A stretch of 64,000 bases of DNA. Source: Cyrtodaria siliqua (Eukaryota; Mollusca; Bivalvia; Adapedonta; Hiatellidae). The position numbers and the translations under genes are program-made. The stretch lies in the NCBI GenBank assembly GCA_037043455.1, contig JAWPHD010005116.1, positions 62,001 through 126,000 of the forward strand. The letters run 5' to 3'. Within the stretch, counting starts at the first letter, position 1. Each line of letters begins with the position of its first letter. The notes under the pieces were generated by a model, which was not told the origin of the DNA, did no database searches, and saw only the letters and a program-made list of their open reading frames with translations. Below are positions 1 to 13,036 of this stretch, in pieces.

Positions 1-89
1 GTAGACGTCACAAACTTATATTTTAAAATATATTTTAAAATCTATTTTAGCCGTGGCAGTCTTCTTGTCTTTCCGGTCGAACTGAATTT

Positions 90-412
90 ATACTAGGATC
101 AATTAGACATCACGAGCCACATAATACATCATTTTGGCATGCTAATCATTTCAGAAAAATCTCATATCAATATCGCTTATAGTTTTCAAGAAGTACTCAC
201 TACAAACTTGTTTTTTGTAGCTTTTGGTGACATCTTGTTTGCTAGGATCAACTAGACATCATGGGCAACATTTCTGTAAAGTTTCATTAAACTCCATTCA
301 GTATTGTCAGAGGAGTAGTCGCTACAAAGAAAAGTTTATGGGCGGACGGACGGACGAACCGACAGACGGACTACGGACAAAGCTTCACGGCATAAGCACA
401 GCTGATCTTTAA
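90..412 (+). repeat. Interspersed repeat ending in (GGAC)n
   Basis: The phrase ACTAGGATCAATTAGACATC near 94 recurs as GCTAGGATCAACTAGACATC near 241, so the element has an internal repeat of about 148 bp. It ends in a GGAC-rich run (about 340-375) followed by CACGGCATAAGCACAGCTGATC. (GGAC)n-ended repeats of this kind are common in bivalve genomes from my knowledge. The 62-codon open frame over it is fortuitous. Boundaries are approximate. Confidence 0.5.
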
Positions 413-590
413 TATGTAGAGCTAAAACAATGCTGCAGTAGGCAGCTAAAAGCCATTTCATTTGTTCATACACATATGTTATCAACTGTTTACTTAAATG
501 GACATGTTCGTGAACAATTTCTTTGAATCGAAAACAATTGGAACGTGGATTACTTTAATGCATGTGTATGTGTTTTACTATATAATATTC

Positions 591-642
591 TTGTTGTTTT
601 TGTTGTTGTTGTTGTTGTTGTTGTTGCTGTTGTTGTCGTCGA
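591..642 (+). repeat. TTG trinucleotide microsatellite
   Basis: Nearly pure (TTG)n with a few C or T interruptions. It gives a poly-leucine stretch in one frame, which is not evidence of coding. Confidence 0.9.
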
Positions 643-1497
643 TCATGATTTATTTCCGCATTTTATGGTGTAAAAATTATAAAAATGGTTAAATTAAAAT
701 CTTCTATATAATTATATAATGTAGCAATACGAAGACTAGGGGCGATATGTATATCAGACAAACAATGTAGCAATAAGTAGGCTATTTACGATCTGTATCT
801 CAGACATACAATGTAGCACATAAGCAGACTATGGGCGGTCTGTATATCAGCCATGCAATGTAGCAATAACAAGACAATGGCCGATCTGTATATCAGACAA
901 ACAATGTAGCAATGAGCAGACTATGGGCGATCTGTATATCAGACGAACAATGTAGCAATAAGAAGACAATGGTTGATCTGTATAACAGAGATATAATGTA
1001 GCAATAAGAAGCCTTTGTGAGATATGTATATCAGACATACAATGTAGCAATAAGAAGACAATTGGCGGCCTGTTTATCAGACATATAATGTAGCATAAGA
1101 ATACTATGGGCGATCTGTATATCAGACAAACAATGTAGCAATAAAAAGACTATGGGCGATCTGTATATCTGACATACAATGTAGCAATAAGAATACAATG
1201 GGCGATCTGTATATCAGACAAACAATGTAGCAATAATTAGGCTATTTACGATATGTATATCTGATATACAATGTAGCAATAAGAAAACTATGAGCGATCT
1301 GTATAACAGACATACAATGTAGCAACTATGGGAGATATGTATATCAGACATACAATTTAGCACTAAGACGAATATGGGCGATCTGTTTATCAGATATGCA
1401 ATGTAGCAATAAGAAGACTATGGGCGATCTGTATATCAGACATACAATGTAGCAATAAGACGACAACGGGCGATCTGTATATCAGACATACAATTTA

Positions 1498-2305
1498 CGA
1501 GGGGCGTTCTTTATATAATGCAACTATGGTCCTAAAATTTAATTATGGTCCATTGTTGTAGTTATTGATACGGATTATGTTAAAATGAACATTCCCCCAT
1601 TAATTTATCAAGTTTCAGATACTTCCATCCAATAAAAAATGTGTTTTAAGGGCATTTTTGTAAGACATGTAAATGATACTGAACACGCCAAAAACGGAAT
1701 GTTGTCAGTGCGACAAAATGTAGCTTAAATTTTATCATAAAAAAGCAAAGAGCCACTTCAGGCTTTAACATTTTTGGAGCGGTTTAACTAAAATTGTTGA
1801 TTTTATATTAAATCTTTAGAGTAGCCTTTCAATTCTTACCTATGTATTTAAAACCATTTTCCGTCATATCTTCAAACTGATTTTGACTATAATTTTTATT
1901 GGAATTTGATATTTTCATGACTTTTATATTTGCAAGAAAACGGCATTTCTTGCCTTGGACTATATCGATGTTTTGTATTGGAAACATCGTTTACGTAATG
2001 TTTACACATACTTCTAGTTACAACAAAAGTTTCAATACACTACTTTGCTACAAAATGCATTTTTTATGAATCCAACAATACGACCTATGCAAATTCATTA
2101 AACTTTTTTTCTGCCGCTTTTTAAGGCAGTGTATATGAATATGTCCCAAACATAGGATCGTCATAGACTTATATCTTCACGGATTTTAATACATTTTCAG
2201 AAAGAGTCAATCAATGTTCATTCTATCAGATCATTTTCAAATTTCGTGTGTAAACCTCAAACAACGTGAATACGACGAGTTGCATTATATAATTAAATTT
2301 CCTCG
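1498..2305. mobile_element. Mariner-type MITE, copy 1 (808 bp, TA target duplication)
   Basis: Left end CGAGGGGCGTTCTTTATATA and right end (reverse complement) CGAGGAAATTTAATTATATA share the CGAGG start and a TATATAATGCAACT block, giving imperfect terminal inverted repeats of about 30 bp. TA lies at 1496-1497 and 2306-2307. Removing the element and one TA restores the array text CATACAATTTAGCA. The ends resemble those of Tc1/mariner elements from family knowledge. There is no transposase frame inside, so it is non-autonomous. It is a clean insertion into a 46-bp unit. Confidence 0.88.
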
Positions 2306-3391
2306 TAGCACTAAGAAGATTATGGGCGATATGTATATCAGACATACAATGTAGCAAAAAGAAGACAATGGGCGATCTGTATATCAGACATACAAATTAG
2401 CAATTAGACGAATATGGGCGATTTGTATATCAGGTATACAATGTAGCAATACGAAGACAATGGGCGATCTGTATATCAGACATACAATTTAGCAATCATA
2501 CGAATATGGGCGATCTGTATGTCAGACATAAAATGTAGCAATAAGACGACTACGGGCGATCTGTATATCAGACATACAATTTAGCAATCACACGAATATG
2601 GGCGATCTGTATATCAGAAATGGAATGTAGAAAAAGGAAGACTATGGGCGATATGTATATCAGACATACAATGTAGCAAAAAGAAGACTATAAACGATAT
2701 GTATAACAGACATACTATGTAGCAACTATGGGAGATCTGTATATCAAACATACAATTTAGCAATAAGACGACTATGGGAGATCTGTAGATCAGACATACA
2801 ATTTAGCAATAAGACGACTATGGGCGATCTATGTAGCAATTAGAAGGCTATAGTCGTACTGTATAAGACACATTCAATTAGCAATAAGAGGAGCATAGGC
2901 GATATGTATATCAGTAGTACAGTGTAGCAATAGGAAGACTATGAGAGATCTGTATATCTAAGTAGCAATAAGAGGAATGTGGGGAGAATCTGTATATCAG
3001 ACATACAATATAGCAACAAAAAGACTATGGGGGATCTGTATATAAGATATATAATGTAGCAATAAGAAACCTATTGAAATCTGTATATCAGACATACAAT
3101 GAAGCAATCAGAAGACTATGGGAAATCTGTATATAAGACATACAGCGTAACAACAAGTAGACTATGGGGGATCTGTATATCAGACATAATGATACAGTGT
3201 AGCAATGAGAAGACTATGGGCGATCTGTATATCAGACATGATGATACAATGTAACAATGAGAAGACTATGGGAAATCTGTATACCAAACATACAATGTAG
3301 CAATACGAAGCCTATGGGCGATCTGTATATCAGACATACAATGTAGCAATAAGACGACAACGGGCGATCTGTATATCAGACATACAATTTA

Positions 3392-4199
3392 CGAGGGGCG
3401 TTCTTTATATAATGCAACTATGGTCCTAAAATTTAATTATGGTCCATTGTTGTAGTTATTGATACGGATTATGTTAAAATGAACATTCCCCCATTAATTT
3501 ATCAAGTTTCAGATACTTCCATCCAATAAAAAATGTGTTTTAAGGGCATTTTTGTAAGACATGTAAATGATACTGAACACGCCAAAAACGGAATGTTGTC
3601 AGTGCGACAAAATGTAGCTTAAATTTTATCATAAAAAAGCAAAGAGCCACTTCAGGCTTTAACATTTTTGGAGCGGTTTAACTAAAATTGTTGATTTTAT
3701 ATTAAATCTTTAGAGTAGCCTTTCAATTCTTACCTATGTATTTAAAACCATTTTCCGTCATATCTTCAAACTGATTTTGACTATAATTTTTATTGGAATT
3801 TGATATTTTCATGACTTTTATATTTGCAAGAAAACGGCATTTCTTGCCTTGGACTATATCGATGTTTTGTATTGGAAACATCGTTTACGTAATGTTTACA
3901 CATACTTCTAGTTACAACAAAAGTTTCAATACACTACTTTGCTACAAAATGCATTTTTTATGAATCCAACAATACGACCTATGCAAATTCATTAAACTTT
4001 TTTTCTGCCGCTTTTTAAGGCAGTGTATATGAATATGTCCCAAACATAGGATCGTCATAGACTTATATCTTCACGGATTTTAATACATTTTCAGAAAGAG
4101 TCAATCAATGTTCATTCTATCAGATCATTTTCAAATTTCGTGTGTAAACCTCAAACAACGTGAATACGACGAGTTGCATTATATAATTAAATTTCCTCG
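3392..4199. mobile_element. Mariner-type MITE, copy 2 (duplicate of copy 1)
   Basis: Offset exactly +1,894 from the first copy, with TA at 3390-3391 and 4200-4201 and the same flanking array units. It therefore arose by duplication of the block, not by a second insertion. Confidence 0.9.
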
Positions 4200-7100
4200 T
4201 AGCACTAAGAAGATTATGGGCGATATGTATATCAGACATACAATGTAGCAAAAAGAAGACAATGGGCGATCTGTATATCAGACATACAAATTAGCAATTA
4301 GACGAATATGGGCGATTTGTATATCAGGTATACAATGTAGCAATACGAAGACAATGGGCGATCTGTATATCAGACATACAATTTAGCAATCATACGAATA
4401 TGGGCGATCTGTATGTCAGACATAAAATGTAGCAATAAGACGACTACGGGCGATCTGTATATCAGACATACAATTTAGCAATCACACGAATATGGGCGAT
4501 CTGTATATCAGAAATGGAATGTAGAAAAAGGAAGACTATGGGCGATATGTATATCAGACATACAATGTAGCAAAAAGAAGACTATAAACGATATGTATAA
4601 CAGACATACTATGTAGCAACTATGGGAGATCTGTATATCAAACATACAATTTAGCAATAAGACGACTATGGGAGATCTGTAGATCAGACATACAATTTAG
4701 CAATAAGACGACTATGGGCGATCTATGTAGCAATTAGAAGGCTATAGTCGTACTGTATAAGACACATTCAATTAGCAATAAGAGGAGCATAGGCGATATG
4801 TATATCAGTAGTACAGTGTAGCAATAGGAAGACTATGAGAGATCTGTATATCTAAGTAGCAATAAGAGGAATGTGGGGAGAATCTGTATATCAGACATAC
4901 AATATAGCAACAAAAAGACTATGGGGGATCTGTATATAAGATATATAATGTAGCAATAAGAAACCTATTGAAATCTGTATATCAGACATACAATGAAGCA
5001 ATCAGAAGACTATGGGAAATCTGTATATAAGACATACAGCGTAACAACAAGTAGACTATGGGGGATCTGTATATCAGACATAATGATACAGTGTAGCAAT
5101 GAGAAGACTATGGGCGATCTGTATATCAGACATGATGATACAATGTAACAATGAGAAGACTATGGGAAATCTGTATACCAAACATACAATGTAGCAATAC
5201 GAAGCCTATGGACGATCTGTATCACGGAAATACCTTGTAGCAATAAGAAGACAATGGGCGATCAGTATATCAGACATGCATCATAGCAATAAGAAGACTA
5301 TGAGAGATCAGTATCACAGAAATACCATGTAGTAATAAGAAGACTACGGGAAATCTGTATATCAGGCATACAATGTAACAATAAGAAGACTATTGGCGAT
5401 CTGTAAATCAGACGAACAATGTAGCAATAAGAAGGCCAATGGCGATATGTATATCAGACATACATTGTAGTACTAAGAAGACTATTTCCGATATGTATAA
5501 CAGACACAAAATGTAGCAATAAAAAGACTATGGGCAATCTGTAAATCAGACATACAATGTAGCAATAAGAAGACTATGGGCTATCTGTATTTCAGACATA
5601 CTATGTAGCAATACGAATACTATGGGGGATCTGTATATCAGACATACAATGAAGCAATAAGTCGACCATTGGCGATTTGTATATCAGACAATAATTGTAG
5701 CAATAAGCAAACAATGGGTGATGTGTATAACAGATATACAATGCAGCAATACGAAAACTATGTGCGATCTATATCACAGAAATACCATGTAGCAATAAGA
5801 AGACTACGTGGGAAATGTATAGCAGGCATACAATATAGCAATCAAAAGACTATTGGAAATCTGTATATCATACGAACAATATAGCAATATGAAGACTATG
5901 GGCGATCTGTATAACAGACATTATGATACAATGTGGCAATAAGAATACTATGGGAAATCCGTAGATCTGTATATCAAACATACAATGTAGCAATACGAAG
6001 CCTATGGGCGATCATTATCACAGAAATAGCATGTAGCAATAAGAAGACTATAGGGGATCTTTATAGCAGGCATACAATGTAGCAATCAGTAGACAATGGG
6101 GGATCTGTAAATAAGACATACAATGTAGCAATCAGAAGACCATGTGGGATTTGTATAACAGACATACACTGTAGCAATTAGAAAACAATTGGCGATCAGT
6201 ATATCAGTCATACAATGTAGCAATAAGAAGACAATGTTCGATCTGTATATCAGACGTACAGTGTAGCAATAGGATATCTGTATATCAGACGTACAGTGTA
6301 GCAATAGGAAGACTATGGGAGATCTCTATATCGGACATACAGTGTAGCAATAAGAAGACAATTTGAAATCTGTATATCAGACATACAGTGTAGCAATAGG
6401 TAGACTATGGGAGATCGGTATATTAGACATACAAAGTAGCAATAAGTAGACCTTGGGCGACCTATATATCAGACAAACAATGTACCAATAAGAAGACAAT
6501 GATCTATCTGTTTATCAGACATGAAACATAGAAATAGGAAGCCTATGGGCGATCAGTATCACAGACATGCCATGTAGTAATAAGAAGACACTACGGAGAA
6601 TTTGTATAGCAGGCATATAACGTAACAATAAGAAGACTACGGGTGATCTGTATATCCGACGAACAATGTAGCCATAAGAACACTATGATTAATCTGTATA
6701 ACAGACATACAATGTAGCAATACGAAGACAACGTGAGATCTGTATAGCAGACATACCCATGTAGCGATAAAGAGACTAAGGGCGATATGTATATAAGACG
6801 TACAAGGTAGCAATAAGAAGACTATGGGCGATCTGTATATCAGACATACAATGTAGCAATAAGACAACTATGGGCGATCTGTATAACAGAAATACAGTGT
6901 ACCAATACAAATACTATAATTGAATTGTATATCAGACAATGTAGCAATAAGAAGACTATGGCCGATCTGTATAACAGACAAACAATGTAGCAACCAGAAG
7001 ACTATGGGCGATCTGTATAACAGAAATACAATGTAGCAATACGAAGATCAATGGCAATCTGTATATCAGACATACAATGTACCAATAAAAAGACCACGAG

Positions 7101-7502
7101 CGATCTGTATATCAGACAGGCAATGTAGCAATAATAAGACCGTCGGTGAACTATATAACAGACACACAATGTAGCAATAAGAAAACTATGGGCGATATGT
7201 ATATCAGACATACAATGTAGCAATAAGAAGACCATGGGCGATCTGTATATCAGACAAAAAATGTAGCAATAAGAAGACAATGGGCGATCTGTATATCAGA
7301 CAAACAATGTAGCAATAAGAAGACTATGGGCGATCTGTATCACGGAAATACAATACAGCAATAAGAAGACTAAGGGCTATCTATATAGCAGACACATATT
7401 GTAGAAATAAGAAGACCATGTCTGATCTGTATATCATACAAACAATGTAGCAATAAGAAGACTATGGCGAACTATATCACAGAAATAGAATGTAGCAATA
7501 AA

Positions 7503-8044
7503 GATGACTATGAGCGATCTGTATGACAGACTATCAATCTGGCAATAAAAGGACTATTGGCGATCTGTATATCATACATACAATGTAGCAATAAGAAGAC
7601 TATGGGCGATCTGTATAACAGACATACAATGTAGCAATAAGAAGACCATGGGTGATCTGTATATCAGACAAACAATGTAGCAATAAGAAGACTATGGGCG
7701 ATCTGTATAACAGACATACAATGTACAAATAAAAATACTATAAGTGAATTGTATATCAGACAATGTTACAATAAGACGACTATGAGCGATCTGTATACAG
7801 ACATATAATTTTCCAATAAAAGGACTATTGGCGATCTGTATATCATACATACAATGTAGCAATAAGAAGACTATGGGCGATCTGCATAACAGACATACAA
7901 TGTAGCAATAAGAAGAGCATGGGAGATCTGTATATCAGACAAACAATGTAGCAATAAGAAGACTATGGGCGATCTGTATAACAGACATACAATGTACAAA
8001 TAAAAATACTATAAGTGAATTGTATATCAGACAATGTAGCAATA
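7503..8044. repeat. Higher-order repeat of about 271 bp in the 46-bp array
   Basis: A run of about six units recurs at an offset of 271 bp; GGACTATTGG starts at 7551 and again at 7822. Both copies share odd variant units such as ATGTACAAATAAAAATACT and the shortened ATATCAGACAATGT. Partial relatives of the variant unit appear near 6895 and 8465. Confidence 0.8.
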
Positions 8045-9023
8045 AGACGACTATTGGCGATCTGTATATCAGTCATACAAAGTAGCAATCAGAAAAATGT
8101 TGGCGATCTGTATATCAGACACAGAATGTAGCAATAAGAAGACCATTGGCGACATACATTGTAGGAATAAGAAGACCATTGGCGACATACATTGTAGGAA
8201 TAAGAATACTATGGGCGATATTTATTACAGACAGAAAATGTAGCAATAAGAAGACTATGGGCGATATGTATATCAGCCATACAATGTAGCAATTAGAAAA
8301 CAATGTGCAATCAGTATATCAGATTTACATTGTAGCAATAAGAAGACAATGGACGATCTGTATATCAGACGTACAGCGTAGCAATAGGAAGACTATGGCA
8401 TATCTGTATTTCAGACATGCAATGTAGCAATAAGAAGACTATGGGGGATCTATCTAACAGACATACAATGTACAAATTAAAATACTATAAGTGAATTGTA
8501 TATCAGAAAATGTAGCAATAAGAAGAATATGGGCGATCGTTATATCAAATGTACAATGTAGCAATAATAATACTATGGGCGTTGTGTATATCAGACAAAC
8601 AATGCAGCAATAAGAAGACTTTGGGCGATCTGTATCACAGAAATACAATGTAGCAATAAGAAAACTATGGGCAATCTGTATAAAAGACATACAATATAGC
8701 AATAAGAAGACCATGGGCGATCTGTATATTAGACAAACAATGTAGCAATAAGAAGGCAATGGACGATCTGTATATCAGACAAACAATGTAGCAATAAGAA
8801 GACTATGGGCGATCTGTTTCACAGAAAAACATTGTAGTAATAAGAAAGACTATGGGCGATCTGTATAACAGACATACAATGTAGCAATAAGAAGACCATG
8901 GGCGATCTGTATATCGGACAAACAATGTAGCAATAATACTACTATGGTCGTTGTGTATAACAGGCATTCGATGTAGCAGTAAGACGATTATGGGAGATCT
9001 GTATATCAGACATACAATTTAGC

Positions 9024-9039
9024 AATAATAATAATAATA
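9024..9039 (+). repeat. AAT microsatellite at the end of the 46-bp array
   Basis: The last array unit runs into five AAT repeats. After this the sequence is unrelated AT-rich DNA. Confidence 0.85.
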
Positions 9040-9600
9040 TCTGTTGCAAATTGGGACTGAAGGTCCTAATGTTTTCTATTATGAAGAAAACAAAAAATGG
9101 ACGAACACAAATAAATAAAACAAAAAGGAATTGGACGAATATCTTGAAATGTAAGGGAATAAATCTATAAATTTTAGACATTTTCTTAAAATTATTTTGA
9201 TTACTATTCTTAAAACTTACAAAGTGCATATTTTTTACGCCATTGTAGTAATTAAACTATTGAAGAAAAAAAAGTATGCCAATTAACAGGACCGAAAGAA
9301 GTGATATTTCGACTCTCGTTTGAGAATAGAGCAATTCATAAATAAAAGTATTTTTTAAGAAAACAGAATACATCGTTTTTATTGGCCGAATGTTGACGCA
9401 TGTTAACATTCTGAATCTAGCATACATGCTACAACTTACTCGCCTGTATTCACATCATGTTACAAAACAGGGAAGTCTATGCTTTCTACAAGTACATTTT
9501 AAAGTGTATAAGTATATTTCGCAAGACTTGATAGCATTCGGAAGTCACAAAGGAACATATAGGTCATCTGTTATAACAGGCCGTATAACAAAGTTTTGGC
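9040..9600. other. AT-rich stretch without recognisable gene
   Basis: Poly-A and poly-T rich sequence. The open frames here (at most 95 codons, the longest running back into the array) lack recognisable motifs. I see nothing functional. Confidence 0.6.
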
Positions 9601-9831
9601 GTCCGCGGCCGCGTGGTTAATTAGATTCTTTGACTTGAAATCATTTGCCCCTCGACGCAGTGGGTTCTATTCCTCATGGACCTAGGAATATTTATGTGAG
9701 GAAGCTATCCGTTCAAGAACATTTTCCGGAGCGGCACCTAGGGTCTTCCTTCACCAATGGAAGCTTGAAAAAGTGGCCATTGTACCTTATCTGTTGGTGC
9801 GATTATAAAATAAAATAAAATTCAATTCAAT
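9601..9831 (+). mobile_element. tRNA-derived SINE with ATAAA tail
   Basis: A tRNA-like head (GCGTGGTTAATTAGATTC, then GACTTGAAATCA) is followed by a B-box-like GGTTCTATTCC at 9663-9673. The body contains GTGAGGAAGC, CACCTAGGGTCTTCCTTC, GCTTGAAAAAGTGGCCAT and GGTGCGAT, then an A-rich tail of ATAAA repeats from about 9806. This order matches a tRNA-derived SINE type that I know to be widespread in molluscs. The copy is decayed (B box with one mismatch). Boundaries are approximate. Confidence 0.72.
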
Positions 9832-10814
9832 ACAACAAAGTCCAAAGTGTCCCATCCCTATTCTGAGGGTATGCTAGCCTTTTTCAAACCTATTTGCAAC
9901 AGTGCCTATTTATCTACCCTGTGTTAAGCACTTGCATCAAGTGTAACACTCGTTAACTGATGTTATTTAAGAACTATTGGTCCGCCATCTTTATAAAAAC
10001 AAAATATCCAAACTGAATGTCTGAAATGTTCAACTAAACATGTACTTTAGGCATGATAAGTGTCATTCATGAAGAACATGACAGTAATTAAACACTATTG
10101 ATGTTAAAATAATATCAGAAAGAATACTTGTATGGCTGAATTTGTGCCCTTTATAATTGAAAAGTTTGCTGCAATCTTACACAAAGTTCGTTTGGCTTTT
10201 ATGTGAAATAAATTGTTCCATATAAAAGCTCATTCATCCAGCGAGAACAGACGAGACATCTCAGTTTTAAATAAAATAAGCCATGTTATCCCTTCATCCA
10301 AATTTCAAAGTAAGCCATTGTAAAAAAGCAAACATATTATTTCAATGAAATATGGTTTCAAAACAGTCCCGATGCATATTATGGTGACATTGACGGACTT
10401 TCTGTGTCAACATATTATATAACCGACAACTATATTTGTGGATGTGTCAAAACCATTGCAAAACCAAACCAATTGATAATTAGGAATGTGTATTTTTAAA
10501 AACAAAATGTCCAAAACAATTAACAATATTTAAATCTGTTCAATTGAACTGTTCACCTGAATGTTCACTATACCAAATGTTTCAATTTACAATGTTAGTG
10601 CACGCTTTTATGTGTATCATGTGTGTATTGAAGGCATATGGTATATAAAAAAAATCTTCTTCTTATTTAACAATGGTGTACAGTTTACAATTATGGCTAT
10701 ACACATACTCAGTGTGATGGTGAATTTAACAATAGGTTTTACTGTATATACTTGAATGACGGATTCAAGACTGATAATAACATACTAGACATTTGCGTAT
10801 GTTAAAAAAATAAA
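9832..10814. other. Non-coding AT-rich DNA
   Basis: No long frame, no recognisable repeat end, and no RNA gene seen. Confidence 0.55.
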
Positions 10815-10838
10815 CTAGAAGGGTATTCTACGGAACAC
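10815..10838 (-). mobile_element. Possible Helitron 3' terminus (minus strand)
   Basis: Read on the minus strand, GTGTTCCGTAGAATAC (an imperfect hairpin) is followed by CCTTCTAG and then T. This is the hairpin-spacer-CTRR|T layout of Helitron 3' ends. A better-preserved relative lies at 58330-58353. The 5' end (TC) has not been located, so the length is unknown. Confidence 0.4.
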
Positions 10839-12796
10839 TTTTGTTATCTAAGGTGAATGTACACTAAATCAAATAGCGAAGTTAAGAGTAGCTAACAATC
10901 GACTGAATAGTTTTATACGAAACGTACAGTATATCACATAATTATCATAAAAATCATATAAAAACCTAAAATACTAAAAAAATCTGACTGAACATATATA
11001 GTGCACCTAGTAGGAAATATAACACAACAATAGCACACTATGTTTTATATATAACTTGCAATATATTACTTTGATTACATAGTCTAGGTTGTGCTAGCCA
11101 TTAAAAATTAAAGATATATATATATAAAGTTGTTGTGTGCAACTTTTGTTTAAATAACCTGTGACAGTCTTGTAAATAAAATGCTGAATTTTAATTCCTG
11201 TTGGATTTACTCTGAAGTGCACTATTAACACTACTTTGTTCATATTAGTATATATCTCTATGCTTTAGTAAATTTCAAGGATCGAACTATGTTAACATGA
11301 CGTTCCTATAACCAGTTTGAATGCCAACAAAAGCAATTGGTAATCCATGGTAATAAGTATGATTATGTTGGTGTATTATATATATGTCTTTTTTGCTACT
11401 GATCGACAAGCGGTCGAACACATGCTACTTATCTTCCGTGACAAATTTAGTAAGAACAACGTAACTTATTTGTTCGATCGACTTAATGGCGCTTAATAGT
11501 AAGGCGAGGCGATTGTAAACTGTCTGACAATGTAAATGCCTTATTAACGTTGTTATATTGTCTGTCTGAATCCTGACGCTTTAAGACCTCGAATGTTTGC
11601 AAAATATTGCAGTCAACTCATAAACACTATAACCAGGACTTACGCGATGGTAAACAGTCATTTATGTCATGTGGGTAGTGCAGTTCAGACTTTGGAAAAG
11701 GCATTTTATCAGTTGACTTATAAAAGAACCTGACACAACTTACTGTAATAAATCCTAAAAATAAGTATAAAAGTCGAACAGGACCGTTACACGGTAGACA
11801 TACTAATTCCCAAGATATACTCGCTAGAATACAAACGGTAGTTCCCCGATGTTAATAGTAACTTTGAACCGTGTTTTAAAAACACAAAGTTTGGCTAATG
11901 AAGTAGAACGGTATTTGATTATATGTAGCAGATACGATCAACGATGATACCTTTTGCAAACACATCATTCAAATCAACTAGATAGAACTCCAGATTTTGA
12001 GACAACGTCTTTCTAACTCTCGGTCGTTGACGTCAGGCAATCTAGTTTTCCAGCATTCTTTGCACACGGTTCATTTAACGGCATTTATATTACTATCTTC
12101 CATAAAATAAGAAGAAGATAATTGAGTCTCAAAACAAACCGCTAGAGACATAGACAGGGAATTTGAATAATTTCCCACTTCGCATTATTCCTAATGATTC
12201 TCATAACTTCTTTTACGTCCTTGAAAGATTTGCACTGGAAATAATAATTTAACATACCAGATTTATTCATGTGCAATGTTTGTTAAGAAGTCGTCCGATG
12301 ACTCCCTAATGTTCAACAAACTCAATGGAAGGAAGCCGACATGATAAATGACGTACTTTTATTTAAAAAATTCTAGTTTCTATTTTTCAGAATTTCTTCA
12401 TGCTCAAATTGTGTTTCCCTATAACACTAACACATTCGTTCGTCTTATTGTTCCTCTTTAAAGTCTGAACCAAGCACGAAAACTGCATACTTTTGTTTAA
12501 CCTTTAATTTGATCACAGTATACTGTCTATTTACCATACATAAACGTGTTATCTCATATTCAAACTGTGTCTTCTTAATGACTAGTCCGGAACATTGCAT
12601 GAGCTTGAATTAACAGAACAGACTTTATTTACATCTCAGGCATATATATATGAAGTAAAAAGAAAATGTAACAAAATCACAAATAATATATTACAGTGTG
12701 TAACCAAAGACAAGAAAATTGTTCATTTAGTACATTTCATTGTTGGGGGAAACACATGCTATATTTTGACCGATATATTTAGCTTATAGATATATA
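10839..12796. other. Non-coding AT-rich DNA
   Basis: Contains a short (AT)n run near 11113-11125. No gene, RNA or clear repeat boundary was identified. It may include the body of the putative Helitron whose 3' end is at 10815. Confidence 0.5.
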
Positions 12797-13036
12797 TACT
12801 ACCCAAAATTTGCTAAGGATCACTTTTTTGCTGTCTAAATTTCTTCCTGAAATAAATAGCATTACTTCTATTTTACATGAAATTATTTAGGGCAGTGTAT
12901 GGTCATGTGATCTCATGACTTGATTCAAATTGTGGAATTGTTGAAGTATCAATGTAATAATATCGGTATTGTTAACTGATTTCTAATACAATTATATGGA
13001 AGAATAAAAGTGGTCCTTAGCAAAGTTTGAGTAGTA
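12797..13036. mobile_element. Tc1/mariner-type MITE, 236-bp core with TA duplication
   Basis: Inverted ends CTACCCAAAATTTGCTAAGG and (reverse complement of the right end) CTACTCAAACTTTGCTAAGG match at 17 of 20 positions, and the match continues into A(T/C)CACTTTT. Both are flanked by TA (12797-12798 and 13035-13036). No transposase is present. Confidence 0.88.

Larger units (their letters stand above)
1418..5211. repeat. 1,894-bp tandem duplication inside the 46-bp array
   Basis: Positions 1418-3317 match 3312-5211 at a fixed offset of 1,894 bp, and I saw no difference at any place I compared. The duplicated block holds array units plus the complete 808-bp MITE and its flanks. At the left, 1417 (A) and 3311 (C) differ. 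At the right, the copies part at about 5212. The near-identity means a recent unequal exchange, or an assembly artefact. The surrounding 46-bp units differ from each other by far more. Confidence 0.95.
719..9028. repeat. 46-bp minisatellite/satellite array
   Basis: The region is a diverged head-to-tail array of a 46-bp unit that starts GTAGCAATAAGAAGAC, continues TATGGGCGATCTGTATATCAG and ends ACATACAAT. Allowing for two inserted 808-bp elements, about 145 units fit. Variant units are mixed (GACGACT, AACAGACATAC, ATCACAGAAATAC), and a few carry 3-20 bp deletions. Because 46 is not a multiple of three, the array reads through three frames in turn on the minus strand. This produces several fake open frames rich in CYIVCLIYRSPIV-like text; none is a gene. 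Confidence 0.95.

Noticed and set aside
847..8759. Minus-strand open frames of 62-101 codons with CYIVCLIYRSPIVFLLLHC-like text
   Set aside because: They are translations of the 46-bp array. A unit length not divisible by three cycles the frames and a stop-poor consensus gives false ORFs.
719..9028. CRISPR array
   Set aside because: There are no unique spacers: the units are contiguous, diverged tandem repeats in eukaryotic DNA with a transposon inserted.
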